DNA of 64,000 bases from an uncultured Bacteroidales bacterium (GCA_900317885.1 ONIM01000002.1:1-64000); one strand, 5' to 3'; shown: positions 41,365 to 50,456, numbered from the stretch's first letter. A program made the numbers and translations. Notes: generated by a model not told the origin, from the letters alone.

Positions 41365-43236
41365 ATGAGAAAAACATTTTTAATGGTGGCTGCTTTGATG
41401 GTCTGCGTGCTGATGCAAGCCGCCAGTTATGGAATTTTGGTGAACGGCAAGATGTATTTTGCTGCGGAATACAAAGGCCCGGATGGAGCCGGAGAGGGTT
41501 TTGAAGAGTATCTGGCGCATGTGCAGGTACATAATGGTGATTATTGCCAGCTGTACGATTTGGACAACAAAGCCGCTTGGGCTAAACCGCTGAATTCGTA
41601 TTCGGTAGCCGGCTTTGCGTATGATCAGGCAAACGACCGTTATACCGTTTCGACGGACGGATGTTTTGATTTCTACATCAAGTTGAAGTACGAGCAGGAT
41701 GAGTTGTATATCGGTCCGAGTAGTCCAGGTACCGTATGTGGCGAAGGACAGGATATCAGTGGAGACACTCCGATTGATCCGGGGTATTCGGGAGCCGTTC
41801 CTGCCCAGTGTCCGGATGTGATGCTGCAGGCGTTCTATTGGAACAGTACGGAGGGTAATGCGGCAACTGGCAACGGATACGGTCGTACCAAATGGATTGA
41901 TTTTCTGAATGGAAATAACGGTTCGTCGGCAACGGAGATTGGCAAGTGGTTTGACCTCATCTGGATTCCTTCCGTCAGTGCCGGAAGCGGCTTGGGCTAT
42001 CACCCGTCGGATTATAGTTCATTAAACAGCGACCGCGGAACGAAGGAGAAACTGGTGCAGATGATAGATGTTATTCACCAAAACGGCGGTCGCGTAGTAG
42101 CGGATATCGTGATTAACCATGGCGACGCGAAGAGCGGTTGGTGCGGATATGTCAACGGATATAGCTTCGGTACGTATGGTAAGTTTGTTCCCGACGGATC
42201 GTATATCTGCAAAACAGACGAGGTGAATAATGCTGCTTCCGGAGCTCCTGCGGAGTGTGTGGGTTTTGCTACCGGCGGCAATGACGACGGCTACGGCGAC
42301 GAAGCCAACTATGCAGCTTCGCGCGACTGGGATCATACGAATGCGAAAGTGCAGAATATGTTCAAGGCCTATCTGAAATGGCTGCGCAATGTAGTGAAGA
42401 TTGACGGATTCCGTTACGACTACTGCAAGGGCTATCATAACAGCCATATCAATGATTATAACAAAGCTGCCGAGCCTTATTTCAGCGTTATGGAGTATTG
42501 GGACGGCAATGTGAACACGCTCCAGAGCCGTTTGTCAGATGCAGGGTGGAATACAGCGACTTTTGATTTCGCAATGAAATACACAGCATTCAATGACGGT
42601 ATAGCTGCAGAAAATTACTATAAGTTGGCAGGAGCCGGGCTCCCGGGAGCCGGTAAGGCACGTTATGCAGTGACATTCATTGATAGCCATGACTCGTTCC
42701 AACGCGATAACAATAACGAGTTCTGCGGGAATGGCAACTCCATGGGCCTCTGTGCAGACAAACTGATGCAGGCACATGCATATATGCTTTCGATGCCGGG
42801 TGTGCCGTGTGTATTTTGGCCGCACTGGGTAACTTTCAAAGAGCCGATCAAAAAGATGATCAATGCCCGCTATAAAACAGGCGTACACAGCGAGAGCAGT
42901 GTGACCGACGAATCGGTAGGAGACGGCTACTACAAGGCTACTATCAACGGTACGAACGGTTCGATCCGTCTGTTGTTAGGTCGCAACTCGGGCTATGACT
43001 CGACCCCGCAGGGCTACACCCTGGCGGTCAAAGGCAACGGATATGGGGTATATTATAAGGTAAATAGCGCGCGCGGGGACAAAGATACCGAGCGCACGCC
43101 GATTGTGGAAGGGATAGAGCAGCCTACCTCCGGCTCCTCTCTAAAGGCTAAAGGGGAGAAATTCATAGAGAATGGCAATTTGTATATCCGTTGCGGCGAG
43201 CAGGTCTTCGACGCCTTCGGAAGAAAAGTGAAATAA
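41365..43236 (+). CDS. GH13 alpha-amylase, second with binding module and T9SS-type tail
   Basis: 623 residues. Same layout as the preceding gene: signal peptide, binding module (18-135, SYGILVNGKMYF ... DFYIKLKYEQDELYIG), GH13 barrel with Asp352 in GFRYDYCKGY, Glu377 in VMEYWDG and Asp443 in IDSHD, then the tail EKFIENGNLYIRCGEQVFDAFGRKVK. One difference in the barrel is FWPHW instead of FYPHW. Probably arose by duplication with the neighbour; divergence suggests different products or substrate preference. Confidence 0.92.
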   Translation: MRKTFLMVAALMVCVLMQAASYGILVNGKMYFAAEYKGPDGAGEGFEEYLAHVQVHNGDYCQLYDLDNKAAWAKPLNSYSVAGFAYDQANDRYTVSTDGCFDFYIKLKYEQDELYIGPSSPGTVCGEGQDISGDTPIDPGYSGAVPAQCPDVMLQAFYWNSTEGNAATGNGYGRTKWIDFLNGNNGSSATEIGKWFDLIWIPSVSAGSGLGYHPSDYSSLNSDRGTKEKLVQMIDVIHQNGGRVVADIVINHGDAKSGWCGYVNGYSFGTYGKFVPDGSYICKTDEVNNAASGAPAECVGFATGGNDDGYGDEANYAASRDWDHTNAKVQNMFKAYLKWLRNVVKIDGFRYDYCKGYHNSHINDYNKAAEPYFSVMEYWDGNVNTLQSRLSDAGWNTATFDFAMKYTAFNDGIAAENYYKLAGAGLPGAGKARYAVTFIDSHDSFQRDNNNEFCGNGNSMGLCADKLMQAHAYMLSMPGVPCVFWPHWVTFKEPIKKMINARYKTGVHSESSVTDESVGDGYYKATINGTNGSIRLLLGRNSGYDSTPQGYTLAVKGNGYGVYYKVNSARGDKDTERTPIVEGIEQPTSGSSLKAKGEKFIENGNLYIRCGEQVFDAFGRKVK

Positions 43237-43265
43237 AACAGTTCAACTTTTAAAAATATACTATC

Positions 43266-44132
43266 ATGAAAAAGATTTTTATGCTGATGGCTGCGATGGT
43301 ATGTGCAGCGGGAATGTTTGCCCAGAGTTATGGCATTTTGGTGAACGGCAAGATGTATTATCCGGGCACGAAAGTAGATGAGTTTGAGGGATTTCAGCAG
43401 TATCTGGCGCATGTGCAGGTAGCCTCCGGCGACCAGCTGCAGCTCTGCGACGCGGAGAACCGCGCTGTGTGGGCGGTGAATCTGAACCCCGCTTCGGTAG
43501 CAGGTTTTACACGCGATGGCAATATCTACAAGGCTACCGTCAGCGGCTGCTATGATTTCTATATCAAACTGAAATACGAAGCGGATGAGTTGTATATCGG
43601 TTCCGGTTCCGACTGCGGTGAAGGTATTGATATCAGCGGTGGCGGCCAAGGCGGAGATGAGGATGTCAACTATTACGCTATCGGTTGGATTAATGGTGCG
43701 GACCATGGCGAGGCAGCGTACGATACCTATGAGGATGACCTTCTTTTCGTGGATGGTAAGTTAACAATCGACTGCCAGATGGGTAGCTATATCGCTATCA
43801 AAGACCATCTTGGTAATTTCTATTACTCCAAGACCGAGACAACGATTGCCAACGAGTCGGTCACGATGGACTGGGCAAACGGATGGACTCCTTGCCAGAA
43901 ATGGGCTATCCCGGAGGGTGTGAACTATATCATTATCCGCGAAGCGGCATGCAAAGGACAGATCAAGTTGGAGCGCGTGGACAAGGCTACCTATGATGCT
44001 TACAGTTTCGGCGGAAGTCAAGCGATTGAGAACACCGAGGTTAGCGAGAAAGCTCGCAAGATCTTCATAGATGGCCAGCTGCGTATCGTCCGCGGCGATA
44101 AGATCTTTGACGCAACGGGGCGCCAACTATAA
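43266..44132 (+). CDS. Non-catalytic starch-binding-like surface protein
   Basis: 288 residues. Signal peptide, the same binding module as the two previous amylases (about 20-125, with EGFQQYLAHVQV and CYDFYIKLKYEADELYIG), then a second unrelated beta-rich domain (about 135-255: YYAIGWINGADHG, WANGWTPCQKWAIPEGVNYIIIRE) and the tail ARKIFIDGQLRIVRGDKIFDATGRQL. No GH13 residues. By position and shared module it probably binds starch at the surface beside the amylases, a role like SusE/F but exported by a different route. Confidence 0.78.
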   Translation: MKKIFMLMAAMVCAAGMFAQSYGILVNGKMYYPGTKVDEFEGFQQYLAHVQVASGDQLQLCDAENRAVWAVNLNPASVAGFTRDGNIYKATVSGCYDFYIKLKYEADELYIGSGSDCGEGIDISGGGQGGDEDVNYYAIGWINGADHGEAAYDTYEDDLLFVDGKLTIDCQMGSYIAIKDHLGNFYYSKTETTIANESVTMDWANGWTPCQKWAIPEGVNYIIIREAACKGQIKLERVDKATYDAYSFGGSQAIENTEVSEKARKIFIDGQLRIVRGDKIFDATGRQL

Positions 44133-44143
44133 TAACTACTATA

Positions 44144-46159
44144 ATGAAAAAGATTTATGTACTGATAGCCGCCGTGGTGTATGCGGTGGGGTTGTCGGCA
44201 GCGAACTGGAATCCTGTAGCCGGTTTGACGCCGGAAGAGAGACAGCGTCCGGCAGGAGTTACGAATGGTATCTACTATGGTGCCGATGGTACGTCGGTAA
44301 CGCTCTGTACGTACGCAGCCAGCAAGACGGAATCCGCCAAGCGTGTCTTCCTGCTGGGCGATATGACCAACTGGCAACTTAGCGGGGACTATCAGTTGTA
44401 CAAAGACGGAAACTATTTCTGGATCACCTTGACCGGTTTGACACCGGGACAAGAGTATCGCTTCCAGTATGCGGTGGAGCGTGCGGACGGCGTGAAGAAA
44501 CAGATTTCGGATCTGTATTCGGAGAAATTGTTGCACCCCGATGATCAGTATGAACCGAGAACTATCGACCCGAACCTGCTGGCTTATCCGGCAGGAGGTG
44601 ATGGCTATGTGACGGTTATTCAACCCGGCAAACCGGCATATCAGTGGTCGGACGCTACGTTGAATTTTCAACGCCCGAACAAGAATAACTTGGTCATCTA
44701 CGAGCTCTGGATATACGACTACACGGAGAGCCGTTCTTTGAAGGGCTTAATGAAGCGTCTGGATTATATCCAGAACCTTGGCGTGAACGCAATCGAGTTG
44801 ATGCCGATCTGTGAGTTTGACGGTAACTATAACTGGGGCTATTCTCCGAACCACTATTTCGCGCCGGATAAGGCGTACGGTACCGAGACGATGTACAAAG
44901 AGTTCATCGACGAGTGCCACAAACGCGGCATGGCGGTCATCCTCGATATGGTATTCAACCATGCTACGGGTTTGAACCCGATGAACAAACTCTATCCATA
45001 TGGTTCGGACCTGGCGAAGAACCCTTGGTTTAATGTTAATCCACCTCATGGCGATAACGTCTATGAGGACTGGAATCACGGTTTCGAGCCGGCGCATGAG
45101 ATGTTTATCCGTGCGTTGAAATACTGGTTGACGGAGTATAAAGTGGATGGTTTCCGTTTGGATCTCAGTCATGGATTCTGTTCGGACAAACCGAATACCT
45201 CGGTAGCTAATCTCAAGGATTATTACGATAAGAGTATCAAGGCCGTTTCTCCCGATGCGTATATGATCTGTGAGCACTGGGGCAGTAATATGGGGACGGA
45301 GCGTCCTCAGTTGGTCAGCTACGGTATGCAGTGCTGGTCGAATACGTCTAATGCATACTGCCAGACGGCGATGGGTTGGCTTAAAGACGGCGATGGGTTT
45401 GGCGACGCGAGCAAAGACGGCTATGTCTCTTATTGCGAGAGCCATGACGAGGAGCGAATGCAGTACAAGGCAAAGAAATATGGTAATGGAGATCTCCAGA
45501 CCAACACGGCTGCCCGTCTGGCGCGTGTGCCGGAGAACGTAGCCTTCAACGTGCTGCTCAACGGCTCGCACATGCTCTGGATGTGGGAGGAGATCGGTTA
45601 TGATTTCTCGATTAACAGCGATCTGGATCATCCCAATGCGGAGAATACGAACTATCGTTGCAATAAGAAACCGAGACCGGAGATCCGCTCCTATTTTTCG
45701 AAAGCAGAACGCGTAGCGGCGTTCACCAAATGTGCGCAGGTCATCACCCTGCGTACCCAACTAATGCCGAGTGTCTTTGAAGGTAACCCCACGAACATCA
45801 GCGTAAGTTCCGGTAACGCGTTGCGTACGATCCGCTGGGGCAGCAATGTGTTTGCGGTGGCAAACTTCGATGTGACGAGCAATCAAGCCGTCACGCTGCC
45901 TTCCGGTACTTGGTACGACTATCTGAACGGCGCTACGCGCGCTAACGGCACTTATACGCTTGCTCCGGGAGAGTTGAAGGTCTTTACCGGTACGCCGGTT
46001 ATTGCGCCGACATTTGAGGATATCAACAAACGTGAAGCGCAGGGTTTTGAAGAAGTACAAATGGATCAAGTACCAAGTACCAAGTTCATCCGCGACGGGC
46101 AGATTCTCATTCGCCGCGGAGACAATATCTATACGATTACGGGCGAGCGCGTAAAATAA
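44144..46159 (+). CDS. GH13 alpha-glucan enzyme with N-terminal CBM48-like domain
   Basis: 671 residues. Signal peptide (VVYAVGLSAA), a CBM48-like beta domain (about 55-150: RVFLLGDMTNWQ, LTPGQEYRFQYAVE), then a GH13 barrel (VIYELWIYDYT, GVNAIELMPICEFDGNYNWGYSPNHYFAP) with Asp340 in FRLDLSHG, Glu377 in ICEHWG and Asp435 in ESHDEER. The arrangement resembles branching and debranching enzymes, but the extracellular tail TKFIRDGQILIRRGDNIYTITGERVK argues for degradation, so a pullulanase-like or amylase role fits best. An 8-bp repeat (CAAGTACC) is translated in the linker. Confidence 0.85.
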   Translation: MKKIYVLIAAVVYAVGLSAANWNPVAGLTPEERQRPAGVTNGIYYGADGTSVTLCTYAASKTESAKRVFLLGDMTNWQLSGDYQLYKDGNYFWITLTGLTPGQEYRFQYAVERADGVKKQISDLYSEKLLHPDDQYEPRTIDPNLLAYPAGGDGYVTVIQPGKPAYQWSDATLNFQRPNKNNLVIYELWIYDYTESRSLKGLMKRLDYIQNLGVNAIELMPICEFDGNYNWGYSPNHYFAPDKAYGTETMYKEFIDECHKRGMAVILDMVFNHATGLNPMNKLYPYGSDLAKNPWFNVNPPHGDNVYEDWNHGFEPAHEMFIRALKYWLTEYKVDGFRLDLSHGFCSDKPNTSVANLKDYYDKSIKAVSPDAYMICEHWGSNMGTERPQLVSYGMQCWSNTSNAYCQTAMGWLKDGDGFGDASKDGYVSYCESHDEERMQYKAKKYGNGDLQTNTAARLARVPENVAFNVLLNGSHMLWMWEEIGYDFSINSDLDHPNAENTNYRCNKKPRPEIRSYFSKAERVAAFTKCAQVITLRTQLMPSVFEGNPTNISVSSGNALRTIRWGSNVFAVANFDVTSNQAVTLPSGTWYDYLNGATRANGTYTLAPGELKVFTGTPVIAPTFEDINKREAQGFEEVQMDQVPSTKFIRDGQILIRRGDNIYTITGERVK

Positions 46160-46160
46160 A

Positions 46161-46817
46161 ATGTATATAGCAATCGCAGGAAATATCGGTGCAGGCAAGA
46201 CGACGCTGACGAAGATGTTAGCGAAGTATTACGGATGGGAGCCGCGGTTTGAGTCCGTGAATTTCAATCCCTACCTGGAGGACTATTATGGTGACATCCA
46301 GCGGTGGGCGTTTTGCCTGGAGACATATTTCCTCAAGGAGCGGTATAAAGACATGCAAGCCGTTCAGCGCGCGGGACATACGATTGTGCAGGACCGCTCG
46401 ATTTACGAGGGCGTCTATGTGTTCGTTCGCAATAACTACGAGCGCGGAGACCTCAGTCAGCGGGATTTTGAGACGTTTATGGAACTCTTTGACCTCATGA
46501 AGTCGCAGATGAAGATGCCCGATCTGATGATTTATCTTCGTAAGTCCGTACCGGCGCTCATCGCGCAGATACAGAAACGCGGAAGGGACTACGAGCAGAC
46601 GATGCAGATCGACTACCTCAAGGACCTGAACGACAAATACGAGGATTTTATCTATCATAAGTACGAAGGCCGCGTACTGGTGATCGATTCGGACGGAATG
46701 GATTTTGAGAACAACCCTGCGGACTTCCGCAAAGTGATTGACCGCGTCGATGCGGAACTCTTCGGACTCTTTAGCGAACATAATTGGTCAAATGACAGAA
46801 ACGAACACAATGTTTAA
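46161..46817 (+). CDS. Deoxynucleoside kinase, first copy
   Basis: 218 residues. P-loop AIAGNIGAGKTTLTK, EPRFESVNFNPYLEDYYGD, the QDRS motif VQDRSIYEGVYVF, and a LID-like RGRDYEQTMQIDYL. It matches the Dck/Dgk family, which phosphorylates deoxynucleosides for salvage. One base separates it from the amylase gene, so it may share that transcript, though functions differ. The ATG at 46161 is immediately followed by the conserved YIAIAGNIG. Confidence 0.9.
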   Translation: MYIAIAGNIGAGKTTLTKMLAKYYGWEPRFESVNFNPYLEDYYGDIQRWAFCLETYFLKERYKDMQAVQRAGHTIVQDRSIYEGVYVFVRNNYERGDLSQRDFETFMELFDLMKSQMKMPDLMIYLRKSVPALIAQIQKRGRDYEQTMQIDYLKDLNDKYEDFIYHKYEGRVLVIDSDGMDFENNPADFRKVIDRVDAELFGLFSEHNWSNDRNEHNV

Positions 46818-46991
46818 CCACTATAACAACTCCTTGGGCTAGGAGTGCTCTCCCCTCGGGACGTGCGCTAACAACGTGCACACGGACCGAAGAGCGAGAG
46901 CAAGGCGAAGATCCATATGAGTATGGATGATCGAGGCCTTTGGCCGAGAAAATCATACATACGAATCATTCTGAGCCTTAGCTCGCGCGAC
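46818..46991 (+). other. Hairpin-rich spacer between the two kinase genes
   Basis: About 170 bases with several short stems: ACTCCT/AGGAGT (46829-46846), GATCCATA/TATGGAT (about 46910-46930), GAGGCC/GGCC and GAGC/GCTC. The frame of the second kinase is open through part of it, but the residues (RGLWPRKSYIRIILSLSSR) are not kinase-like. Confidence 0.45.
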
Positions 46992-47639
46992 ATGCATATA
47001 GCAGTAGCAGGAAATATTGGTTGCGGCAAAACGACGTTAACCAATATGTTAGCCAAACATTATGGCTGGGAGCCGCGCTTCGAGAGCGTGGAGTATAATC
47101 CCTATCTGTCGGATTTCTATGCCGATATGGCACGATGGTCCTTTAATCTCCAGGTCTATTTCCTGAACAAACGCTTCAAGGATGTCATCGAGATCGGCAA
47201 GCAGGACAAGTATATCATCCAGGACCGTACTATCTATGAGGACGCGCGTATCTTTGCGCCTAACCTGCACAAGCAAGGATTCATGTCCGACCGGGATTTC
47301 GATAACTATACAGATCTCTTTGATCTGATGATGTCCTTGGTAAAGATGCCGGATCTGCTGATCTACGTGCGCGCCTCGCTGCCGACGTTAGTGGCGCAGA
47401 TTCAGAAACGCGGAAGGAACTACGAGCAGTCCATCCAGCTGGATTACCTGCAGGGTCTGAATGACCTCTATGAGAATTGGATCAAGGAATACAAGGGCAA
47501 ACTGCTGATCATCGAGGGCGACAAGATCAAGTTCGGCGAGAACCCCGAGGATTTCCGGTGGGTGACCGACCGTATTGATGCCGAGCTCTTTGGCCTCTTC
47601 CCCTTCGAGAGCGAATCTACCACCGGTAAGGAGATCTGA
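46992..47639 (+). CDS. Deoxynucleoside kinase, second copy
   Basis: 215 residues from the ATG at 46992, chosen because the P-loop AVAGNIGCGKTTLTN follows as in the first copy. QDRTIYEDARIFAPNLH has Thr in place of Ser of the first copy, and the LID-like segment is RGRNYEQSIQLDYL. Tandem, diverged dNK genes are common in Firmicutes and Bacteroidetes, where the two differ in base preference (dG versus dA/dC). Which is which cannot be read here. Confidence 0.9.
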   Translation: MHIAVAGNIGCGKTTLTNMLAKHYGWEPRFESVEYNPYLSDFYADMARWSFNLQVYFLNKRFKDVIEIGKQDKYIIQDRTIYEDARIFAPNLHKQGFMSDRDFDNYTDLFDLMMSLVKMPDLLIYVRASLPTLVAQIQKRGRNYEQSIQLDYLQGLNDLYENWIKEYKGKLLIIEGDKIKFGENPEDFRWVTDRIDAELFGLFPFESESTTGKEI

Positions 47640-47644
47640 TATCC

Positions 47645-48568
47645 GTGATACAACATTTTCTGGACTATATCGCTATTGAGCGGAAGTATTCGCCGCGGAC
47701 GGTGGAGGCATACCGCGATGACCTGCGGGATTTTTGCCGATTCCTGTCTGTGGAGGAAGAGGCGTTGGATCCTAAAAGTATTGGTGAAGACGATGTCAAG
47801 ACCTGGATGTTGGAGCTATTAGAGAAAGATAAACAGTCTCCCCGTTCTGTCAAGCGCAAGCTGTCCGCCTTGCGAAGTTTCTATCGTTTTCTGCTTCGTA
47901 CGGGTAAGGTGAGCCGTGATATAACCGCGCGCGTTGTTCCTCCGAAGGCGGATAAGCCGCTTCCGGTCTTCTTCCGTCCTGCAGAGATGGCGGAAGAGGA
48001 ACGGTTGAGTGATGAGCGATTAGCGACGTGCGGCAACTCGTTTGAGGACATCCGCGACGCTTTGATTATCGAGATGCTCTATCAGACGGGGATGCGTCAG
48101 GCGGAGATGTTGGGATTGCAGGATAAGGACCTGGATCTGCAGCAAGGTCAGGTACGTATCTTCGGTAAGCGGCGGAAAGAGCGGATAGTACCTTTTGGTT
48201 CTGCATTAGCGGAGCAGATTAAGGAATATATGGAGGCTCGGGTTGCATTGTGTTCCACCACTCCTGCTGTTTTCTTCGTAAAGAGATCGAGAGGAGGCGA
48301 GATTGTGCCGCTGACGAAGAACACCTTATATAATATCGTGCGCACGCGTATGGGTGAGGTGAGTACCTTGAAGAAGCACTCTCCGCACGTGTTGCGCCAC
48401 ACGTTTGCGACGACGATGCTGGATAACGGAGCAGATATACGAACGATTCAGACGCTTTTGGGTCACGCTTCGCTCAGTACGACGCAGGTATATACACACA
48501 CGACCTTTGAACAAATCAAACGAGTGTATATGGAGACGCATCCGAGAGCAAAGAAAGAGAAAAAGTAA
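47645..48568 (+). CDS. Xer-type tyrosine recombinase
   Basis: 307 residues from a GTG at 47645, with no ATG nearby. An N-terminal SAM-like core-binding domain (1-90) precedes the catalytic domain with Arg151 (TGMRQAEML), His248-x-x-Arg251 (HVLRH), His274 (LGHAS) and Tyr283 (TTQVYTH). Length and architecture fit chromosomal XerC/XerD that resolve dimers with FtsK, not an integrase. Five bases separate it from the second kinase. XerC or XerD cannot be settled. Confidence 0.9.
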   Translation: MIQHFLDYIAIERKYSPRTVEAYRDDLRDFCRFLSVEEEALDPKSIGEDDVKTWMLELLEKDKQSPRSVKRKLSALRSFYRFLLRTGKVSRDITARVVPPKADKPLPVFFRPAEMAEEERLSDERLATCGNSFEDIRDALIIEMLYQTGMRQAEMLGLQDKDLDLQQGQVRIFGKRRKERIVPFGSALAEQIKEYMEARVALCSTTPAVFFVKRSRGGEIVPLTKNTLYNIVRTRMGEVSTLKKHSPHVLRHTFATTMLDNGADIRTIQTLLGHASLSTTQVYTHTTFEQIKRVYMETHPRAKKEKK

Positions 48569-48628
48569 GGCATTAAGGGTGCAAAATCAAGAAAAATGAC
48601 CTAAATTTGCATTTTTTTGCAAAAATAT

Positions 48629-48660
48629 TTGGTCAATTCAAAAAAAAGCCGTACCTTTGC
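48629..48660 (+). promoter_or_regulatory. Promoter of the tRNA cluster
   Basis: TACCTTTGC (48652-48660) with TTG 23 bases upstream in ATTTGGTCA. Nearly identical to the tRNA-Phe promoter. An imperfect palindrome (GACCTAAATTTGCA / TGCAAAAATATTTGGTC, 48598-48634) overlaps the -33 region. Confidence 0.75.
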
Positions 48661-48737
48661 ACGCTTTTTCGTCGGAAGTGTATGGACGAACGCCTGAAAA
48701 AGGCTCAGTTCGTGCACAACGAGAATGCACACGATCT

Positions 48738-48770
48738 GCCTCTATAGCTCAGTTGGCTCAAGAGAGATCT
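48738..48770 (+). pseudogene. 5' remnant of a tRNA, probably tRNA-Thr
   Basis: GCCTCTATAGCTCAGTTGGC has the acceptor and D-arm start of a tRNA but no anticodon or T-loop follows; the sequence passes into AAGAGAGATCTTTGAA and then tRNA-Tyr. In related bacteria (as in E. coli thrU-tyrU-glyT-thrT-tufB) a tRNA-Thr(TGT) sits at this spot. Confidence 0.6.
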
Positions 48771-48779
48771 TTGAAAAAT

Positions 48780-48862
48780 GGGTGTGTTCCAGAGTGGCCA
48801 AATGGGGCAGACTGTAAATCTGCTGTCTTTCGACTTCGGTGGTTCGAATCCATCCGCACCCA
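48780..48862 (+). tRNA. tRNA-Tyr (GTA)
   Basis: 83-base type II tRNA: acceptor GGGTGTG/CGCACCC, anticodon GTA in ACTGTAAATC, long variable arm (TGTCTTTCGACTTCGGT region), T-loop GGTTCGAATCC, discriminator A. Confidence 0.96.
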
Positions 48863-48890
48863 CATACAACGCGGCAGTGCTGCTCGCGAC

Positions 48891-48963
48891 GCGAAAGTAG
48901 CTCAGTCGATAGAGCACTAGCCTTCCAAGCTGGGGGTCGCGGGTTTGAGTCCCGTCTTTCGCT
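48891..48963 (+). tRNA. tRNA-Gly (TCC)
   Basis: 73 bases: acceptor GCGAAAG/CTTTCGC, D-arm AGCTCAGTCGATAGAGC, anticodon TCC in CCTTCCAAGC, T-arm CGGGTTTGAGTCCCG. Confidence 0.96.
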
Positions 48964-48967
48964 CTTT

Positions 48968-49039
<72 letters not shown>

Positions 49040-49040
49040 C

Positions 49041-49122
49041 AGATCGCGTGTAAACGCGAACTCTGGTCTCCAGAGACAATTAAAAGGTTGGTCAACGGTC
49101 AAACATTGACCGGCCTTTTTTA
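49041..49122 (+). terminator. Three hairpins ending the tRNA transcript
   Basis: TCGCGT/ACGCGA and CTCTGG/CCAGAG are followed by TTGGTCAA pairing with TTGACCGG and a T run (49083-49122). The last is a typical intrinsic terminator. Confidence 0.75.
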
Positions 49123-49123
49123 A

Positions 49124-49153
49124 GTACAAAGGGACAAAGTACAAAGTACAAAG
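49124..49153 (+). repeat. 7-bp tandem repeat upstream of tuf
   Basis: GTACAAAGGGACAAAGTACA then further GTACAAA units; related to the array at 17345 before the aroA fusion. Confidence 0.7.
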
Positions 49154-49187
49154 GTCCTAAGGAATGACAATAATTAAACAATTTTTG

Positions 49188-49205
49188 TTTATTAACGTTA
49201 ATAAA
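49188..49205 (+). promoter_or_regulatory. Perfect 18-bp palindrome before tuf
   Basis: TTTATTAACGTTAATAAA is a perfect inverted repeat 15 bases before the tuf ATG. It may be a protein site or a leader hairpin. No TANNTTTG box is evident for tuf. Confidence 0.5.
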
Positions 49206-49219
49206 ATTAAAGAATTACT

Positions 49220-50407
49220 ATGGCAAAAGAAAAATTTGACCGTTCGAAACCGCACGTTAACATCGGTACCATCGGTCACGTAGACCACGGAAAAACGACT
49301 CTGACCGCAGCTATTACCACCGTATTGGCAAAGAAAGGTCTTTCAGAGCAGCGTTCGTTCGATTCTATCGATAACGCTCCTGAGGAGAAAGAGCGTGGTA
49401 TTACTATCAACACCGCTCACGTAGAGTATCAAACAGCTAACCGTCACTACGCACACGTAGACTGCCCGGGCCACGCTGACTATGTAAAGAACATGGTTAC
49501 CGGTGCCGCTCAGATGGATGGTGCAATCATCGTAGTTGCTGCTACTGATGGTCCTATGCCTCAGACCCGCGAGCACATCCTGTTGGCTCGCCAAGTAAAC
49601 GTACCGCGCCTGGTTGTATTCATGAACAAGTGCGATATGGTGGACGATCCTGAGATGCTTGACCTCGTTGAGATGGAGATGCGTGAGCTGTTGAACTTCT
49701 ATGATTTCGATGGTGACAACACTCCGGTTATCCGCGGTTCTGCACTGGGTGCACTGAACGGTGTTCCTGAGTGGGAAGAGAAGATAATGGAGTTGATGGA
49801 TGCTTGCGACAACTGGATCCAGCTGCCTGTACGTGCCGTTGACAAACCGTTCCTGATGCCGGTTGAGGATGTATTCTCCATCACCGGTCGTGGTACTGTA
49901 GCAACAGGTCGTATCGAGACCGGTGTCATCAAAGTAGGTGACGAGGTTCAGCTGATCGGTCTGGGTGCAGAGGGTAAGAAATCTGTTGTAACCGGCGTTG
50001 AGATGTTCCGCAAGTTGCTGGATCAAGGTGAGGCTGGTGATAACGTAGGTCTGCTCCTCCGTGGTATCGACAAAGATGAGGTTAAACGTGGTATGGTATT
50101 GACTCACCCGGGTATGGTAAAACCGTACAGCGAGTTCAAAGCTTCGGTTTATATCCTGAAGAAAGAAGAGGGTGGTCGTCACACTCCGTTCCACAACCAC
50201 TATCGTCCGCAGTTCTACATCCGTACTATGGATGTTACCGGTGAGATCACTCTGCCGGAAGGAACTGAGATGGTAATGCCGGGTGATAACCTCGAGATTC
50301 AGGTTAAGCTGATCTATCCGGTAGCTTGCTCCGAGGGTCTGCGTTTCGCAATCCGTGAGGGTGGCCGTACCGTAGGTTCGGGTCAGATTACCAAACTGAT
50401 TGACTAA
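49220..50407 (+). CDS. tuf: Elongation factor Tu
   Basis: 395 residues, the normal length. G1 [10 protein letters not shown], switch [15 protein letters not shown]4 NKCDMV, and domains II and III ([26 protein letters not shown]) are complete. Delivers aminoacyl-tRNA to the ribosome. Part of the conserved tRNA-tuf-tRNA-secE-nusG block. A hairpin terminator separates it from tRNA-Trp. Confidence 0.99.
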   Translation: MAKEKFDRSKPHVNIGTIGHVDHGKTTLTAAITTVLAKKGLSEQRSFDSIDNAPEEKERGITINTAHVEYQTANRHYAHVDCPGHADYVKNMVTGAAQMDGAIIVVAATDGPMPQTREHILLARQVNVPRLVVFMNKCDMVDDPEMLDLVEMEMRELLNFYDFDGDNTPVIRGSALGALNGVPEWEEKIMELMDACDNWIQLPVRAVDKPFLMPVEDVFSITGRGTVATGRIETGVIKVGDEVQLIGLGAEGKKSVVTGVEMFRKLLDQGEAGDNVGLLLRGIDKDEVKRGMVLTHPGMVKPYSEFKASVYILKKEEGGRHTPFHNHYRPQFYIRTMDVTGEITLPEGTEMVMPGDNLEIQVKLIYPVACSEGLRFAIREGGRTVGSGQITKLID

Positions 50408-50422
50408 TAATCAATCGAAAGG

Positions 50423-50456
50423 AAAAATGCACGAGGCGTCGAGCCTCTGCATTTTT
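50423..50456 (+). terminator. Terminator after tuf
   Basis: AAAAATGC pairs with GCATTTTT and AGGC with GCCT inside. The T run leads straight into tRNA-Trp, so some read-through or processing is needed to express the tRNA. Confidence 0.75.

Noticed and set aside
47645-48568. Integrase marking a mobile island
   Set aside because: Length and sequence fit housekeeping XerC/D; no attachment-site repeat was found flanking tRNA genes and the neighbours are core genes.
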